In this document: in pieces, positions 1-11,199 of the stretch | How positions within the stretch are numbered: the stretch's first letter is position 1 | Layout of the letters: each line of letters starts with the position of its first letter | Source of the DNA: Lotus japonicus | Taxonomy: Eukaryota; Streptophyta; Magnoliopsida; Fabales; Fabaceae | NCBI RefSeq assembly: GCF_012489685.1 | Contig: NC_080043.1 | Location: forward strand, 28,986,743 to 29,050,742 | Length of the DNA: 64,000 bases | Direction of reading: 5' to 3' | The notes under the pieces: generated by a model | Database searches by the model: none | Seen by the model: the letters and a program-made list of their open reading frames with translations, nothing else | What the model was told of the DNA's origin: nothing | Made by a program: the position numbers and the translations under genes

Positions 1-380
1 GTGATTCTGGTTTGCTCTAATGTGAGTGAGTGAGTGGTTTATTATTAAGGAGACCCTCCCTTGAATTAAGAGTACTTCTTTCTCAAGTTATTTAAACTTT
101 TGATTAAGAAAAATGTTGATGTACTTCCATGTGATGTAGTGAGAGATTTGTAAAATTTACTATTGGTTGCATGTTGTGTATTGGCTGCACCATTGAACTT
201 CCAAAGTCCATCCGGCCTTTAACGTGGTTGACACTAGTACTACTTTAAATCATGCACATGAAGAGGTGGCAAATTAAATAAAGTAAATGCAAGACTTAGA
301 CTTTTAGGAGGTTCAAGGTCCGAGCTATGGATTCTAAGCCCACTAGTAGAATGCTGCTATAAGCAAAAAAAAATATATAT
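1..380 (-). promoter_or_regulatory. Upstream region of an off-window dirigent-gene copy
   Basis: This stretch aligns with the sequence upstream of the dirigent gene at 9129-9719. Base 1 begins gtgattctggtttgctcta, which matches 9729 onward, and the blocks 'gttgtgtattg', 'gacactagtactacttt' and 'caaattaaata' recur in the same order in both. In the intact copy the start codon lies about ten bases left of the equivalent of base 1, so a paralogous minus-strand dirigent CDS is expected just outside the window. A TATA-like aataataaacc (minus sense) lies near 40-50. The homology resumes after an inserted MITE plus LTR. Inference from duplication; the coding part is not visible. Confidence 0.65.
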
Positions 381-1714
381 AGGCCTCGTTTGGAAACATA
401 GCTTAATTAAGCATTTATGGTCAGATATAAACGCTTATTCATAAAATATTTTAAATTTTTTATTGAAATAAATCGAAAATAAGTTATATATAAGCATAAG
501 CTCTTTTTCATAAGTTATCATGAGTAGCTTATGAAAATAAGCTCAAAATAGCTTATGGTAGGCCATAAGCTATTTGCATAAGCTCTCACAAACACTGGCA
601 TAAGAGCTTATTGATGAGCAATATTTTACCCATTTTATATAGCCTTAATTTGTCATTATTAATGATTATTCGTAATTAATTGACCTTGCTTGACATAGAT
701 TTCTATTATTTGGTCTAATTACGTTTATTCTTATTTTCAGGTTTTATTTGACATCAAGGGCATTTTGAAGATTTGCAGAATGAAGATTTGATTGTGCTGG
801 AGTGAAGATTGTATTTTAGGAAAAATTAGGATTTAATTTCGGAATAAATTAAGTTTGATATCTTTCAGATTCAAACTTATTTAGGTTGTTATTTTAAAAC
901 TCTATCTTTAGGATTTGTTAGGATTTGATTTTGATATCTTTTAGGATTTGATTTTGATTAGGATTTGTGATCTCAGCTCCTATTTAAGGGTTTGTGCTGA
1001 GAGAAACAAGAACCTTTTGCCTTCTGCTATTATTTAATATAATTTCGTTTTTCAGTAATTATTAGAGTTCTGCTAGGGTTTATGCTTTTATTCTCTGCTT
1101 CATCCAAATTAATTGCTGAATTCGCCCCATCCATGGAAGGCTAATTCCCTTCGAACGAATTCCTTTGCAAAGTATATCGCGCTCTTGAGGTATAGTGCTT
1201 AATAGAATTCGCCTGATTAGTTTTCTTCATCTCTACTTCTGGCTTAGGTTTGCTTAATTCCTTATGATTAGAAATAGAAGATGATGTATGTTCGCTTAGT
1301 TCATATTAGGGCGTAAACGATTCTTAATCGCTTAGTTTAGGAATCTGTGAATTAGTTATCGCTTAGTTAATTAATTCTCACGAACTAGGAAACTAATAAC
1401 AAGAATTGATCTTTAGATACCCGTGATTGAGCAGCGATATACTGAACAAAGGGATTCGTCCGTCTTTACTTGATTTAATTAATCTGTTTTACTTTCTGCT
1501 AGTCCTTGAAACAGAATCACAAACCCCCCCCCCTTGAGTGTGTACGTTTGTGCGTTTTTAATATTGAGTCTTTGTTGAAACGATAATCCTTGGGAAACGA
1601 CCTAGGAGTCACTTCCTAGTTACTACAGTTTTCTAAATTAATTATTTGTATCGGGTACGGCCTCGATCACTTATACTATAAGATAAGCTCAAATAAACTC
1701 TTCCAAGCGGGGTC
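381..1714. mobile_element. MITE (hAT-like ends), split by a solo LTR
   Basis: The left end reads aggcctcgtttggaa and the right end near 1700 reads ttccaagcggggtc, forming imperfect terminal inverted repeats. The interior is full of ataagct/agcttat motifs. The element itself is about 270 bp; its remaining length is the LTR at 612-1669. The paralogous region at about 10040 reads straight through ('gatatataatacatgttcc') where this copy has the insertion, so it is an empty-site comparison. The superfamily is uncertain: the ends resemble hAT-type MITEs but no clean 8-bp duplication is seen. Confidence 0.6.
612..1669 (+). mobile_element. Solo LTR, probably Athila-like gypsy
   Basis: This 1058-bp segment begins TGATGAGC and ends CTCGATCA, and is flanked on both sides by the 5-bp duplication cttat (607-611 and 1670-1674), as left by LTR retrotransposon integration. 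No internal coding region or second LTR remains, so it is a solo LTR formed by LTR-LTR recombination. A promoter-like 'cctatttaaggg' lies near 980. The closing part (gggaaacgacctaggagtc, then a short T-rich run) is reminiscent of Athila-type LTRs; that family call is from memory of the pattern. Confidence 0.85.
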
Positions 1715-1805
1715 ATAATACATGTTCCAAGGGAGATACTGCTTGGATCATGTTCACTTGTGCAGCACAAGTGCAGGTCTCTGGCTATTTAGTGATAGTA
1801 TCACG
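1715..1805. repeat. Resumption of the duplicated dirigent upstream region
   Basis: The sequence from 'ataatacatgttcc' through 'atttagtgatagtatcac' aligns with 10045-10147 (including 'tcatgtt.acgtgtgc' and 'gtttggtgatgccatca'). This shows that the MITE/LTR pair interrupted an older tandem duplication. Confidence 0.55.
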
Positions 1806-2309
1806 TATTTTTTTCCCCGGTCTCTTCCGGTTGTTGAGTATTATTAGAGACACTTCTCAATGGATAAATTCAATGAACTTTAAATATACTCTTGGTTAGA
1901 GTGCTTATAATTTCAATCTTTTGCACATCTAAGAGTATTTACAAGATGAGTAGATAGAGCTTGATTTTCAAGAGGTAGCTCTCGTTATTTATCTCAGATT
2001 GTGCAAACGGTTGACTTGTAGTTGCTTTGTATTGCTCTTCATATCTCCATCTTCATCTTTGGCAAATTAAGCTGAGTAGTTTCTTATCTGTCATGTGTGA
2101 TTGATCTGGCTGAATTTGAAATTTGTTAGCCATAGATAATAGTAATACAACCGATGAGTATTCTCAGTCTCATATGTTTATCACTTGGTGCTCCACACTT
2201 GCAGCGTTTTACACACAAGTGCACACACAAAGTGCACATACTCGCTGAATGATTCTTAAGTGTTCTCATTCTGCACATTAATCTTCTTTTGCAGATTGAG
2301 CATATTTTT
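1806..2309. other. Intergenic, nothing recognised
   Basis: AT-rich sequence without a convincing reading frame. There are short repeats of 'gcacacaagtgc' around 2200-2240 but no larger structure I can name. Confidence 0.5.
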
Positions 2310-2455
2310 TCTTTTTGATAGGTAAATGTTAGTTGTTAGTAATGTTAGTAAATTAGTCCCTCCTCAGGGTTCGAACCCTGAACCCTTTACTCTTCATCCC
2401 ACCCAACTCTTAAATGTCCCCTAACTCTTACCACTTGATCTAACCCTCGGTGACT
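2310..2455 (-). mobile_element. tRNA-derived SINE-like element
   Basis: Read on the minus strand, it starts near 'gtcaccgagggttagatcaagtgg', which contains an A-box-like TAGATCAAGTGG (2431-2442). A perfect B-box core GGTTCGAACCC follows about 55 bases downstream (2367-2378), and the element ends toward a T/A-rich tail. The spacing fits an internal RNA polymerase III promoter. It does not fold as a tRNA, so it is a SINE-type repeat and not a tRNA gene. Confidence 0.5.
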
Positions 2456-3922
2456 TAGACATTGTAGATCTTGGTCATTAGAGTTCATCTTGGAGAGAGT
2501 TCTTGAAGAAAATTTTGTTTTTGATCTTGTCTCACTCTTCTATAGCTAGTTCGAGCAATCAAGAGCTTCTTCCATAAGGTAGATTCGATGTTTTTGTGGA
2601 CTATACTATGCTTGTTTTTTCTTTTTCTCTCATTTTCTCGCTTTTCAGTTTTTCATTTCTGCAAGTATTCTTTATATAGTCTCTTTGAAGCATAGGACTA
2701 TGGAGTATGAGGCTCTTCAACTAATTTGCCTTCTTCTTCTTCAAGCAAAACCTTGTCATACAATTAATGCTCAAAAGGCTCGAGATGACCGATGATTCAA
2801 CATTTGTCTATTTCTTTGATGACACAACATACAACAGAAGAATGACAATACCAAAGCTTCCATTTTGATGATATATAGTTTAAGATTTGACTCTTTAGTT
2901 ATTGTAGTTTGCTTTACTTAGTATTCAGACTCGATGTGCACTATAATTCAACGAGATTATTTTCGACCTTGATGATTGTGCCAAAGGATAAACATGAATT
3001 TGACTTCAAGGTGACTTTCACTTCCAGGTGTGCGAACATTGCTTTCTTTGTAGAAGTTGTTCTTGAGAGTACACGCAAAGTTGCAGACGTTCGATGAACT
3101 TAGGAGACGATGGAAGGTTACGAGCGTTGATGAGCTTGTTAGTCTAGTCTTCACACTTGTACTGAAAGGTCTTTAGATTTGATAGACGATACAAGATTGC
3201 TTTGGCATATCTTCAAGCTCTTGTATCTATCTTTCATGAAACTCCAATTTCTCATTAGAATCCATATATTCTTGAATAATTTCATGATCGTAATTTTGTT
3301 ATTATCAAAACTATAATACAGAGAAATTGATACAGAGATATGAACTTAACAACCACAACAACAAGAGAAACATCGTCAATCCAGATTCAAGGAGAACAAC
3401 GACTAATCGAAACCTCTTTGACCAATCATACAAAACGAAGTGTTTCTACTCTTCCAGAAACCAACAATTGAGAGCTCATCGCTGGATGAGGTGCCAAACC
3501 TCAAACACCCTTTTTCGCCGTCGTGACCCACCGGGTTGGTACCGACAAAGAGAACCCGACGCCCAAATCAGCGTGTAAGGGAGTGGAGTATGGAGAAAGA
3601 AAGATGAGTGAGTCACCTTAGATTTCTCTTGGGGGTATAGGGGCAAGGTTAGAGGGCTCCTAGGATACATCTATGTCGGTGTAGACGTGCTTTCAGGTTG
3701 ACTGTTAGATTCATTCGATGAGTTGTCCCATCATACATGGAAAGGACGGTTGGATTGGCCTCCTGCTCTTGCTCTGTCTCTGCTTTGCTCTTGCTTTGCC
3801 TCCTCGAGTTTTGTTTTGGGAGCAGGGTTCTTTTAGGTGGGAAATATGTCGTGGGGGGGAGGGGGTGCGGCTCAACCTTATGATATTTTTGGGCCTGCTT
3901 TTTCCAAGGGTTTCCTCGAATG
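2456..3922. other. Intergenic, no supported gene
   Basis: Several short open frames occur (for example near 2909, 3327 and 3718), but none shows a domain, a sensible splice context or homology I recognise. The G-rich stretch 3830-3880 and the degenerate repeats just right of the palindrome (7819 onward) probably belong to one older repeat split by the insertion at 3928. Confidence 0.45.
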
Positions 3923-4439
3923 CTCTGTGTAACACCCCACTTTTCGTTATTAGGTTATTTATTATTTTATTTTAATTATTATTATTCTATATGGTAATTT
4001 AATAATTTATGTGATTTAATTAGATGATAAGGTCATTAAGTGATTTTATTAGATAATTAAGTAATTACAATCTAGATAAATAAGGGTTTTAGGTTTTATA
4101 GTGAGTAGTTGGGAGTGAGGCCCATTGTAAGACTATTTAAGGGTTAAGAGTGAATTAGAAAGAGAGAAATCAGAATTTGAGAATTGGAGAAGTTAGCAGA
4201 CAAAGAGAACACGTGAAAAGAAAGGAGAGGAGAAAAGAGAAGAAAACCTATACTTTGATCTTCAAGAGGTAAGGGTTTGAATTTACCTTGTATAATTGTA
4301 GAATAACAGAGGTTGAGTTTAACATGAAGGAACCCCCATCTTCTTTGAAAATTCAGAACTGAGAGACTGTGTTGAGTGTTAACATGTGGTGAGCAAAATT
4401 GATTTTGAGCGAAATTGAGGTTCCGGGGAAAATTGGGTT

Positions 4440-4990
4440 CTGTTCTGTTTTGCCCGCAGATACCCTAACAGTCTGTGTTGTAGAGAGCATAACTCTCTCT
4501 ACAGAATTCCAAATTGAGTGAAACCAATTTTATATGAAATCTAACTCATAGGCCTATCTTGGGTAATATTTTCATAATTTTTCGATTGCTGGTTCAATAC
4601 CAGAATCATTTGCAAGTTCATTCTGTTTCTGCCCGCAGACACCTTAGCAGCCTGTGTTGTAGAGAGCATAACTCTCTCTAAAGAATTCCGAATTGAGTGA
4701 AACTAATTTTGTGTGAAAGCTAACTCATAGGGTTATATTGGGTAATATTTTCATAATTTTTGGATTTCTGGTTCAGTACCAGAATTATCTGCAAGTTCAC
4801 TCAATTTATGCTCGCTGACACCCTAACAGCCTGTGCTGTAGAGAGCATAACTCTCTCTCTCTCTCTCTCTACAGAATTCCAAATTGGATGAAACCAATTT
4901 TGTATGAAAGCTAACGTATAAGGCTATGTTTGGTAAAATTTTCATAATTTTTGGAGTGCTCGTTTAGTACCAGAATTATCTGCAAGTTTG
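4440..4990 (+). repeat. Three ~175-bp tandem repeats, mirrored at 6745-7300
   Basis: Each unit contains the core 'gtagagagcataactctctc', an 'attccaaattg' block and 'aatattttcataatttttgg'. Three units lie in the left arm and three reverse-complement units in the right arm. In the left arm one unit has an expanded (CT)n run at about 4851-4870 that the right-arm partner lacks, so this change arose after the two arms were formed. Confidence 0.75.
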
Positions 4991-5507
4991 CTATGTTTCT
5001 GCTTATTTCTGTGATTGATTCTGGAACTGGTTCTAGCAATTGATATGAGACATTTGATGATTTTGTGTTTCTATTTTGTCAGTGGAATAGTGAATGATTT
5101 GATAATTATATTGAAGTGTTATTTTGTGCAATTTTGGTGTGATTTCCGTTATGGAATTTGGTGAGAAAATATGTTATATATTTGGGGCTGGAGTGGTCTC
5201 AAATTGCATGTTTTAATTTATGAGTTTTTGCACGAAATACACTTCATTTAGTCAAGAGGCAACGTGTCGGTTTTCATCGGAAAACTGAGGTTTGTCCCAG
5301 AACTGGCGTGGTTCTGGAAGTCTGGAGTGGACTTCATTGGTGGTTAACTGTCTGGAGTAGACGCGGTGATACCGCTAAGGTTAACAATTGGTACCACATG
5401 CATACATTAGAGTCTCACACATTAGTCGTATTAGAGCATTAAAATTGCACAAAACAACACTTCAATATAATTATCAAATCATTCACTATTCCACTGACAA
5501 AATAGAA

Positions 5508-5941
5508 ACACCCCCCTTTTTCCCATTGTTTTATTTAAAAACGTTTATCAGAGTTTAGAAACATATCTAAGGGAGTATTACACTTCTTCACGAAAACTCA
5601 TTAAAATTAACACTGATTGCGTTTGAAAATTTATAAGTTCATATGGTTTTCAAAGAATAAATTATTCCTACCAATAAAATTTCTAAACCAGCCAGATAAT
5701 TCTATGATGCATAAAATCACTTATTTAAATAGGTTTATCTTCCATGATATTCCAATAAAATTGATCATACTCACAACTTAATTTCATAAGCACTTCGGCC
5801 ATCAACAGTACGACATCGCCATAATTTAGAAAATTATTCAACAACTTCCATAAGGAGAGGTTATAAAATCCTCTCAACAAAAGTGTAAAAGTAACGTAAA
5901 ATATCTACCCAGGGTTACATTACAGAGCAAGACACTAATTT

Positions 5942-5978
<37 letters not shown>

Positions 5979-7813
5979 TAAGCTAAGACTCTCCGAAGCT
6001 ACTCCTCATGAGCCACATCTCTACCTCCAGTACCTGAGCGATGTCGCATAGAACATCATTCCAACAGAAGGGTAAGAACTTACATTGTATAAAATATAGC
6101 ATAACAAAGAGCAAGTAAGCAATTCAGATCCTGCTTTATAAACTCTTCACATTGTCTTTAAAATCTGAGTGATTATAATATTTTCTTTCAAGACAGTTTC
6201 ACGATTCTTATTAATGTTTCGGAAAATTATAAGCTTTAAGAAGAAGAATAATTCGACTTTACCACAACAGCAAAACAATTCACCAACAAATCACCAAACA
6301 CATAAAACCACTGAAAACGTGAAACCTAGTGTGTGAGACTCTAATGTATGCATGTGGTACCAATTGTTAACCTTAGCGGTATCACCGCGTCCACTCCAGA
6401 CAGTTAACCACCGATGAAGTCCACTCCAGACTTCCAGAACCACACCAGTTCTGGGACAAACCTCAGTTTTCCGATGAAAACCGACATGTTGCCTCTTGAC
6501 TAAATTAAGTGTATTTCGTGCAAAAACTCATAAATTAAAACATGCAATTTGAGACCACTCCAGCCCCAAATATATAACATATTTTCTCACCAAATTCCAT
6601 AACGGAAATCACACCAAAATTGCACAAAATAACACTTCAATATAATTATCAAATCATTCACTATTCCACTGATAAAATAGAAACACAAAATCATCAAATG
6701 TCTTATATCAATTACTAGAACCAGTTCCATAATCAATCACAGAAATAAGCAGAAACATAGCAAACTTGCAGATAATTTTGGTACTAAACGAGCACTCCAA
6801 AAATTATGAAAATTTTACCAAACATAGCCTTATACGTTAGCTTTCATAAAAAATTGGTTTCATCCAATTTGGAATTCTGTAGAGAGAGTTATGCTCTCTA
6901 CAGCACAGGCTGTTAGGGTGTCAGCGAGCAGAAATTGAGTGAACTTGCAGATAATTTTGGTACTGAACCAGAAATCCAAAAATTATGAAAATATTACCCA
7001 ATATAACCCTATGAGTTAGCTTTCATAAAAAATTATTTTCACTTAATTCGGAATTCTTTAGAGAGAGTTATGCTCTCTACAACACAGGCTGCTAAGGTGT
7101 CTGCGGGCAGAAACAGAATGAACTTGCAAATGATTCTGGTATTGAACCAGCAATCAAAAAATTATGAAAATATTACCCAACATAGCCCTATGAGTTAGCT
7201 TTCATACAAAATTGGTTTCACTCAATTTGGAATTCTGTAGAGAGAGTTATGCTCTCTACAACACAGATTGTTAGGGTATCTGTGGGCAAAACAGAACAAA
7301 ACCCAATTTTCCTCGGAACATCAATTTCGCTCAAAATCAATTTTGCTCACCACATGTTAACACTCAACACAGTCTCTCAGTTCTGAATTTTCAAAGAAGA
7401 TGGGGGTTCCTTCATGTTAAACTGAACCTCTATTATTCTACAATTATACAGGGTAAATTCAAACCCTTACCTCTTGAAGATCAAAGTATAGGTTTTCTTC
7501 TCTTTTCTCCTCTCCTTCCTTTTCACGTGTTCTCTTTGTCTGCTAACTTCTCCAATTCTCAAATTCTGATTTCTCTCTTTCTAATTCACTCCTAACCCTT
7601 AAATAGTCTTACAATGGCCCCCACTCCCAACTACTCACTATAAAACCTAAAACCCTTATTTATCTATATCACATAATTACTTAATTATCTAATAAAATCA
7701 CTTAATGACCTTATCATCTAATTAAATCACATAAATTATTAAATTACCATATAGAATAATAATAATTAAAATAAAATAATAAATAACCTAATAACGAAAA
7801 GTGGGGTGTTACA
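5508..7813 (-). mobile_element. Almost complete LTR, minus orientation
   Basis: Read on the minus strand from 7813, this runs as a single ~2.3 kb LTR: TGTAACACCCC start, TATA-like box, three ~175-bp internal repeats, then a tail ending 'aatgggaaaaaggggggtgtt' at about 5508. The expected terminus of such an LTR is GGGGTGTTACA; the last three bases are missing and the sequence runs into a second copy of an internal LTR segment (5436-5513). The break therefore sits exactly at the LTR end. Confidence 0.55.
5942..5977. repeat. (ATA)n microsatellite
   Basis: About twelve uninterrupted AAT/ATA triplets in the central, single-copy part of the palindromic element. Confidence 0.9.
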
Positions 7814-7818
7814 CTCTG

Positions 7819-8110
7819 TATCTCGGAGTTATATCTCGACCTCGACCACAAGGCTATAAGTCGACTCTCAGGGCTATGTCTTGGGTCACATGGCTATGAG
7901 TCGGATGGAAGAGTTATGTCTCCGCCTAGTCAACATAGCTATGAGTTGAATGATAGGGTGGTTAGGCCTTGTCCTCAACTACATGGCTATGAGTCGACTG
8001 TCAAGGCTATGTCTTGGCTTCGAAGGCTACAGTTGTATCTCGGCCTTGGCCACATTGCGTGGTGCTTAATCGGACCCGAAACTGCAGTCCCCTAGCTCTG
8101 ACCTTCATTA
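7819..8110. repeat. Degenerate short tandem repeats
   Basis: Loose repetitions of 'ggctatgagtcgac' and 'ctatgtcttgg' run through this segment at irregular spacing. No reading frame is conserved between units. It probably belongs to the older repeat disrupted by the palindromic element. Confidence 0.45.
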
Positions 8111-9128
8111 TGAATGATTGTCGGAGTAATAAGATGTGTAGGTTGAAGCACGAGATATTAATTTGAACACCGAAATAGTAGTCTCAGAGTTTTTGCCTGC
8201 ATTATAGATAATGACTTGAGGTATAAGGTATGTTTGTGGACTTATGGGTGTCATATCCTTGAGTCCATATTTGTCATTGGTATTATTTCTCAAATTAGTA
8301 TACATGCTCTATATGGCGATGTGTCGTGGATTCGAAAGGATAAGTCCCCAAATCTCAAAATTCGGAGGATGTGGCTGGATGATATCTCAATATCTCAGCC
8401 TCATAGTAGTGAAAAATAAAGTTATATGTGATTAAAAAGATTATATAAAAAATTGCGTGATGATTTAAAGGGTGAATCATTCACTGTAACGACCGCAACA
8501 AACATCACAAGTCACAACAGTCAACAATTGTAATAACCGCAATAGTGAAAACCGCTAGGTGACTGTACGTGACCGCAACCACACAGTCTAAAACTTGGTT
8601 AAGAGAATATTCTTTCATTGCCTTAGAGGACAACACAAATTATTATTCCAATTATAACAGCAACACAACAAGAAGCAACTAAAAACAGGAAGAAAAAAAG
8701 AAAATAGTAATAACATAAATGTAAATTCTGTGGTACCCTGAATTTTTTTTTTGGTGTGGTACCCATATCAAGTAATTTAATAGATTATTATCATGTTATT
8801 CAAGGTAAATACTACATATTTAGATTTTATTTTACTTATCAATCAACCTCATATCATGAAATTCATTTTTTTAATGAAAAATGAATGAGCAGTGAAAACA
8901 AATGATGGTGATGAAGATGTGCGTAAAATGACAATGGTTGACGGATGAACAAAGCTTGAAAACACAACTCGCAAATCTCACGTTCCTAAGAATGGAATAC
9001 TGCATTACTATGATATAACATAATTAAAATTTTAACTGGTACATGAGTCTTTATTATCGAATCAACTCATTTTGGTACCACACCTTAATCTGACTTAAGA
9101 TATCACAACAACCACCTAATATAAATGA
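8111..9128. other. Intergenic, nothing recognised
   Basis: This is the 3' side of the dirigent gene. A cluster of 'accgcaa/aacaaccgc' motifs at 8490-8580 is the only local pattern. No gene is supported. Confidence 0.5.
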
Positions 9129-9719
9129 TCAATAATGGAAAACATAAACATTAAACTCCACCATAGCATCCCCAGTTTTGAAATCAATCGACTTGGTTCT
9201 AGCCTCTGCATATCCTCTAGCAAACCTGAAAATGCCACTACCACCAACCACAGGCATCTCTCTCACCTTGTTGAAAATAGCGTTCCTCCCCAAGATGGTG
9301 ATGGTGCTGCCATTGTACTTCCCTTCAATGAAAACGAAGTCCATGGCCATGAGCAAACTGAACTCGCTCTGTGATGAAGCGGCATAGAACCCTTGAGCCT
9401 TCCCCACAAGCTTGGAACTCCGATCCGGCCCCTGAGTCAAAGGGTCGTCAATCATTTTGACCATGCCGAAGAAGGTGGTGTCGTTCTTGTGGGCTTGGGG
9501 AACAACTGTAACCGATGTAGGATTGGGTCCGCTTACAATGTCGTGGAAGTAGAGCTTGATGTGGCTCAGTTTTTCTTTCTTGTGAAGGCCAAGTGACTTC
9601 CGGTCTAATCGGCGGACGAAATCGGAAGCGTCTTCCTCTGCAGTGGTGGCAGAGGAAGTGAGGGCATGGCAAGAGAGGAGAAGGAAGAAGCACAAGGTGA
9701 GGAAATGGTGGGTGTCCAT
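9129..9719 (-). CDS. Dirigent family protein
   Basis: A single-exon, 196-residue secreted protein. Dirigent proteins are apoplastic beta-barrels that direct the stereochemistry of phenoxy-radical coupling in lignan and related pathways; some legume members act in isoflavonoid (pterocarpan) synthesis. Residues 1-24 form a signal peptide (hydrophobic LCFFLLLSCHALTSSA). The mature part shows the family landmarks in order: HIKLYFHDIVSG, the FFGMVKMIDDPLT strand, GKAQGFYAASSQ, MDFVFIEGKYNGSTITILGRN, REMPVVGGSGIFRFARGY, and the closing acid/aromatic FNVYVFHY. Length and the absence of introns are normal for the family. The start is the only ATG before the signal peptide, preceded by a TATA box about 45 bp upstream. 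Substrate cannot be read from the sequence. A partner copy is implied left of base 1. Confidence 0.95.
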   Translation of the reverse strand: MDTHHFLTLCFFLLLSCHALTSSATTAEEDASDFVRRLDRKSLGLHKKEKLSHIKLYFHDIVSGPNPTSVTVVPQAHKNDTTFFGMVKMIDDPLTQGPDRSSKLVGKAQGFYAASSQSEFSLLMAMDFVFIEGKYNGSTITILGRNAIFNKVREMPVVGGSGIFRFARGYAEARTKSIDFKTGDAMVEFNVYVFHY

Positions 9720-9757
9720 TGTGTTAAGGTGATTCTGGTTTGCTCTAATATGAGTGC

Positions 9758-9768
9758 ATGGTTTATAA
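9758..9768 (-). promoter_or_regulatory. TATA box of the dirigent gene
   Basis: On the minus strand AATTATAAAC lies about 40-50 bases before the ATG, implying a very short leader. The equivalent position of the left-edge duplicate has aataataaac, so the core promoter is duplicated with changes. Confidence 0.5.
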
Positions 9769-10147
9769 TTAAGGAGACCCTCGATCCCTATAATTAATTA
9801 ACTAGTGGCTGTACGTTGTGTATTGTCTGCACGACTGAACTCCAAAGTCAACCTTTAATGTGGCTGACACTAGTACTACTTTCATCAAACACATGCAGAA
9901 GGTCCCAAATTAAATAAAATAACTTAATTGCAAGACTGACTTTTAGAAGTAGCTCTTTTGGACGTTTAAGACTTTGGATGGACTGTTGAGTTTTAAGCCA
10001 CTGGATGTATTTTAAGTACATTGTAACGTTGTTGTAGGCAAGATATATAATACATGTTCCTAGAGAGGAGGGAGTGAGGGACTCCTTGCATCATGTTTAC
10101 GTGTGCTTCCATAAAAGTGTCCAGCTGTTTGGTGATGCCATCAAGCT
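9769..10147. repeat. Dirigent upstream region, duplicated at 1-380 and 1715-1805
   Basis: Colinear with the left edge of the window but lacking the MITE and the solo LTR, so it serves as the pre-insertion reference. Shared blocks include 'gacactagtactacttt' and 'taatacatgttcc'. Confidence 0.6.
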
Positions 10148-11199
10148 TGCTTGTTAAGGCTGGATTGGCCTCTACCTGATAAGCAACTGCAGGCTTCTTC
10201 GAATTTGTGTGTCAGCGGTGGCAGTTTGATATATAGCTAGTTGGAAGCCATGTTCTGGGTGATTTGCAAGACTTCTAATGCAGATTTCTTCAGAATTGTT
10301 CTTCCGCAAGCAGCATCAATGTTGGACCTGTTATGATGAGACAAGCCACTATAGAGTATTTGCACATGTTTGCCTTCACTATGCCCATGATGACGAAACC
10401 CTCAGTAGTATATATTCTAACAAGCTGATGTATTTGTGTATACAAATTAAAGGTATGCCAAACTTACTTGAACTACAACTACCGAAGCCTTATTTTGGTA
10501 GGAATGGATAGTTGTATTTCTAAACCATGACATAGAAAGTGCTAACTTACCCAAATCATATCTTAAGCAACCATAACTTACCTTTGTGTCATCCAAAGCC
10601 ACAGACCAAGCGGAACACCATTAACATATAAATTATTGGGAAAGAAAAAAAAAAGGTTGATATTACAGAGTTTATTCTTTTCCAGCTCTATTTCCTAACC
10701 AATTGATTAGAAGAGATTGTTGTATCTTTGGGAGTTATCACATCTCAAACGAATAAACTCTTGAGAACAATGTCATGTGACACGCTTCAAGCTATTGTGA
10801 TTTGTATTGTAATTATCATTTCAAATCAACGGAATTTTATTGAGCTCCTATTGCAATACTTACAACACTATTTATGCATAGCCCATCTCACCTCAGTTTG
10901 TTTCCATCCGTAAGTGTCATGACAGGCAAGGATGCAGGGCGGTGGGCATGGACGGGGATGCAAAGAGGAGGCACCGCAAGGCTAGGGTTTGAGAGGGAGA
11001 GGTGGAGGCGTAGGACGGTGGAGTCGTGGGGGTGAGGGGTTGGGTTCGGTGCTTCTCAATGGCACGGGGGCGGGCGGAGGCAAAGACAGTGATTGCGCGG
11101 GGCAATGGAGATATGAGCGGAGGCAGTGATAGGGTTATAGAAGGAGAGTGAAAGTGAGAGGGGTTAGGGGTCCAATTGAGTTTATAAATATGAACTTTA
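10148..11199. other. Intergenic; GC-rich patch near 10920-11170
   Basis: The first 750 bases are AT-rich without a gene. From 10917 to about 11170 the composition changes abruptly to G-rich, purine-heavy sequence, ending at the CACTA-like block. It could be a captured first exon or leader carried by that element, in antisense, but no protein is recognisable in either direction. Confidence 0.4.

Larger units (their letters stand above)
3928..7813. mobile_element. Near-palindromic LTR-derived element
   Basis: The left end reads TGTAACACCCCAC and the right end GTGGGGTGTTACA, with the direct repeat ctctg outside both (3923-3927, 7814-7818). Two arms of about 1.5 kb (3928-5425 and about 6330-7813) are inverted copies with few differences. 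The ends (TG..CA, 5-bp duplication) are those of an LTR retrotransposon, and a normal LTR promoter is visible inside each arm (ctatttaaggg at about 4133, mirrored at about 7598). However, both outer ends are the same U3-type end, which ordinary integration does not give. No retroelement protein is encoded. A long-TIR DNA transposon is the alternative. Confidence 0.7.

Noticed and set aside
2367..2442. tRNA gene suggested by GGTTCGAACCC and an A-box-like motif
   Set aside because: No acceptor or anticodon stems can be folded and the length is wrong; treated as a SINE.
3718..3975. 85-codon frame with a hydrophobic start
   Set aside because: Runs into the terminus of the palindromic element at 3928, so its end is created by the insertion; no homology recognised.
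4440..4990. CRISPR-like array of ~175-bp repeats
   Set aside because: Plant nuclear LTR-internal tandem repeats, no regular spacers and no cas genes.
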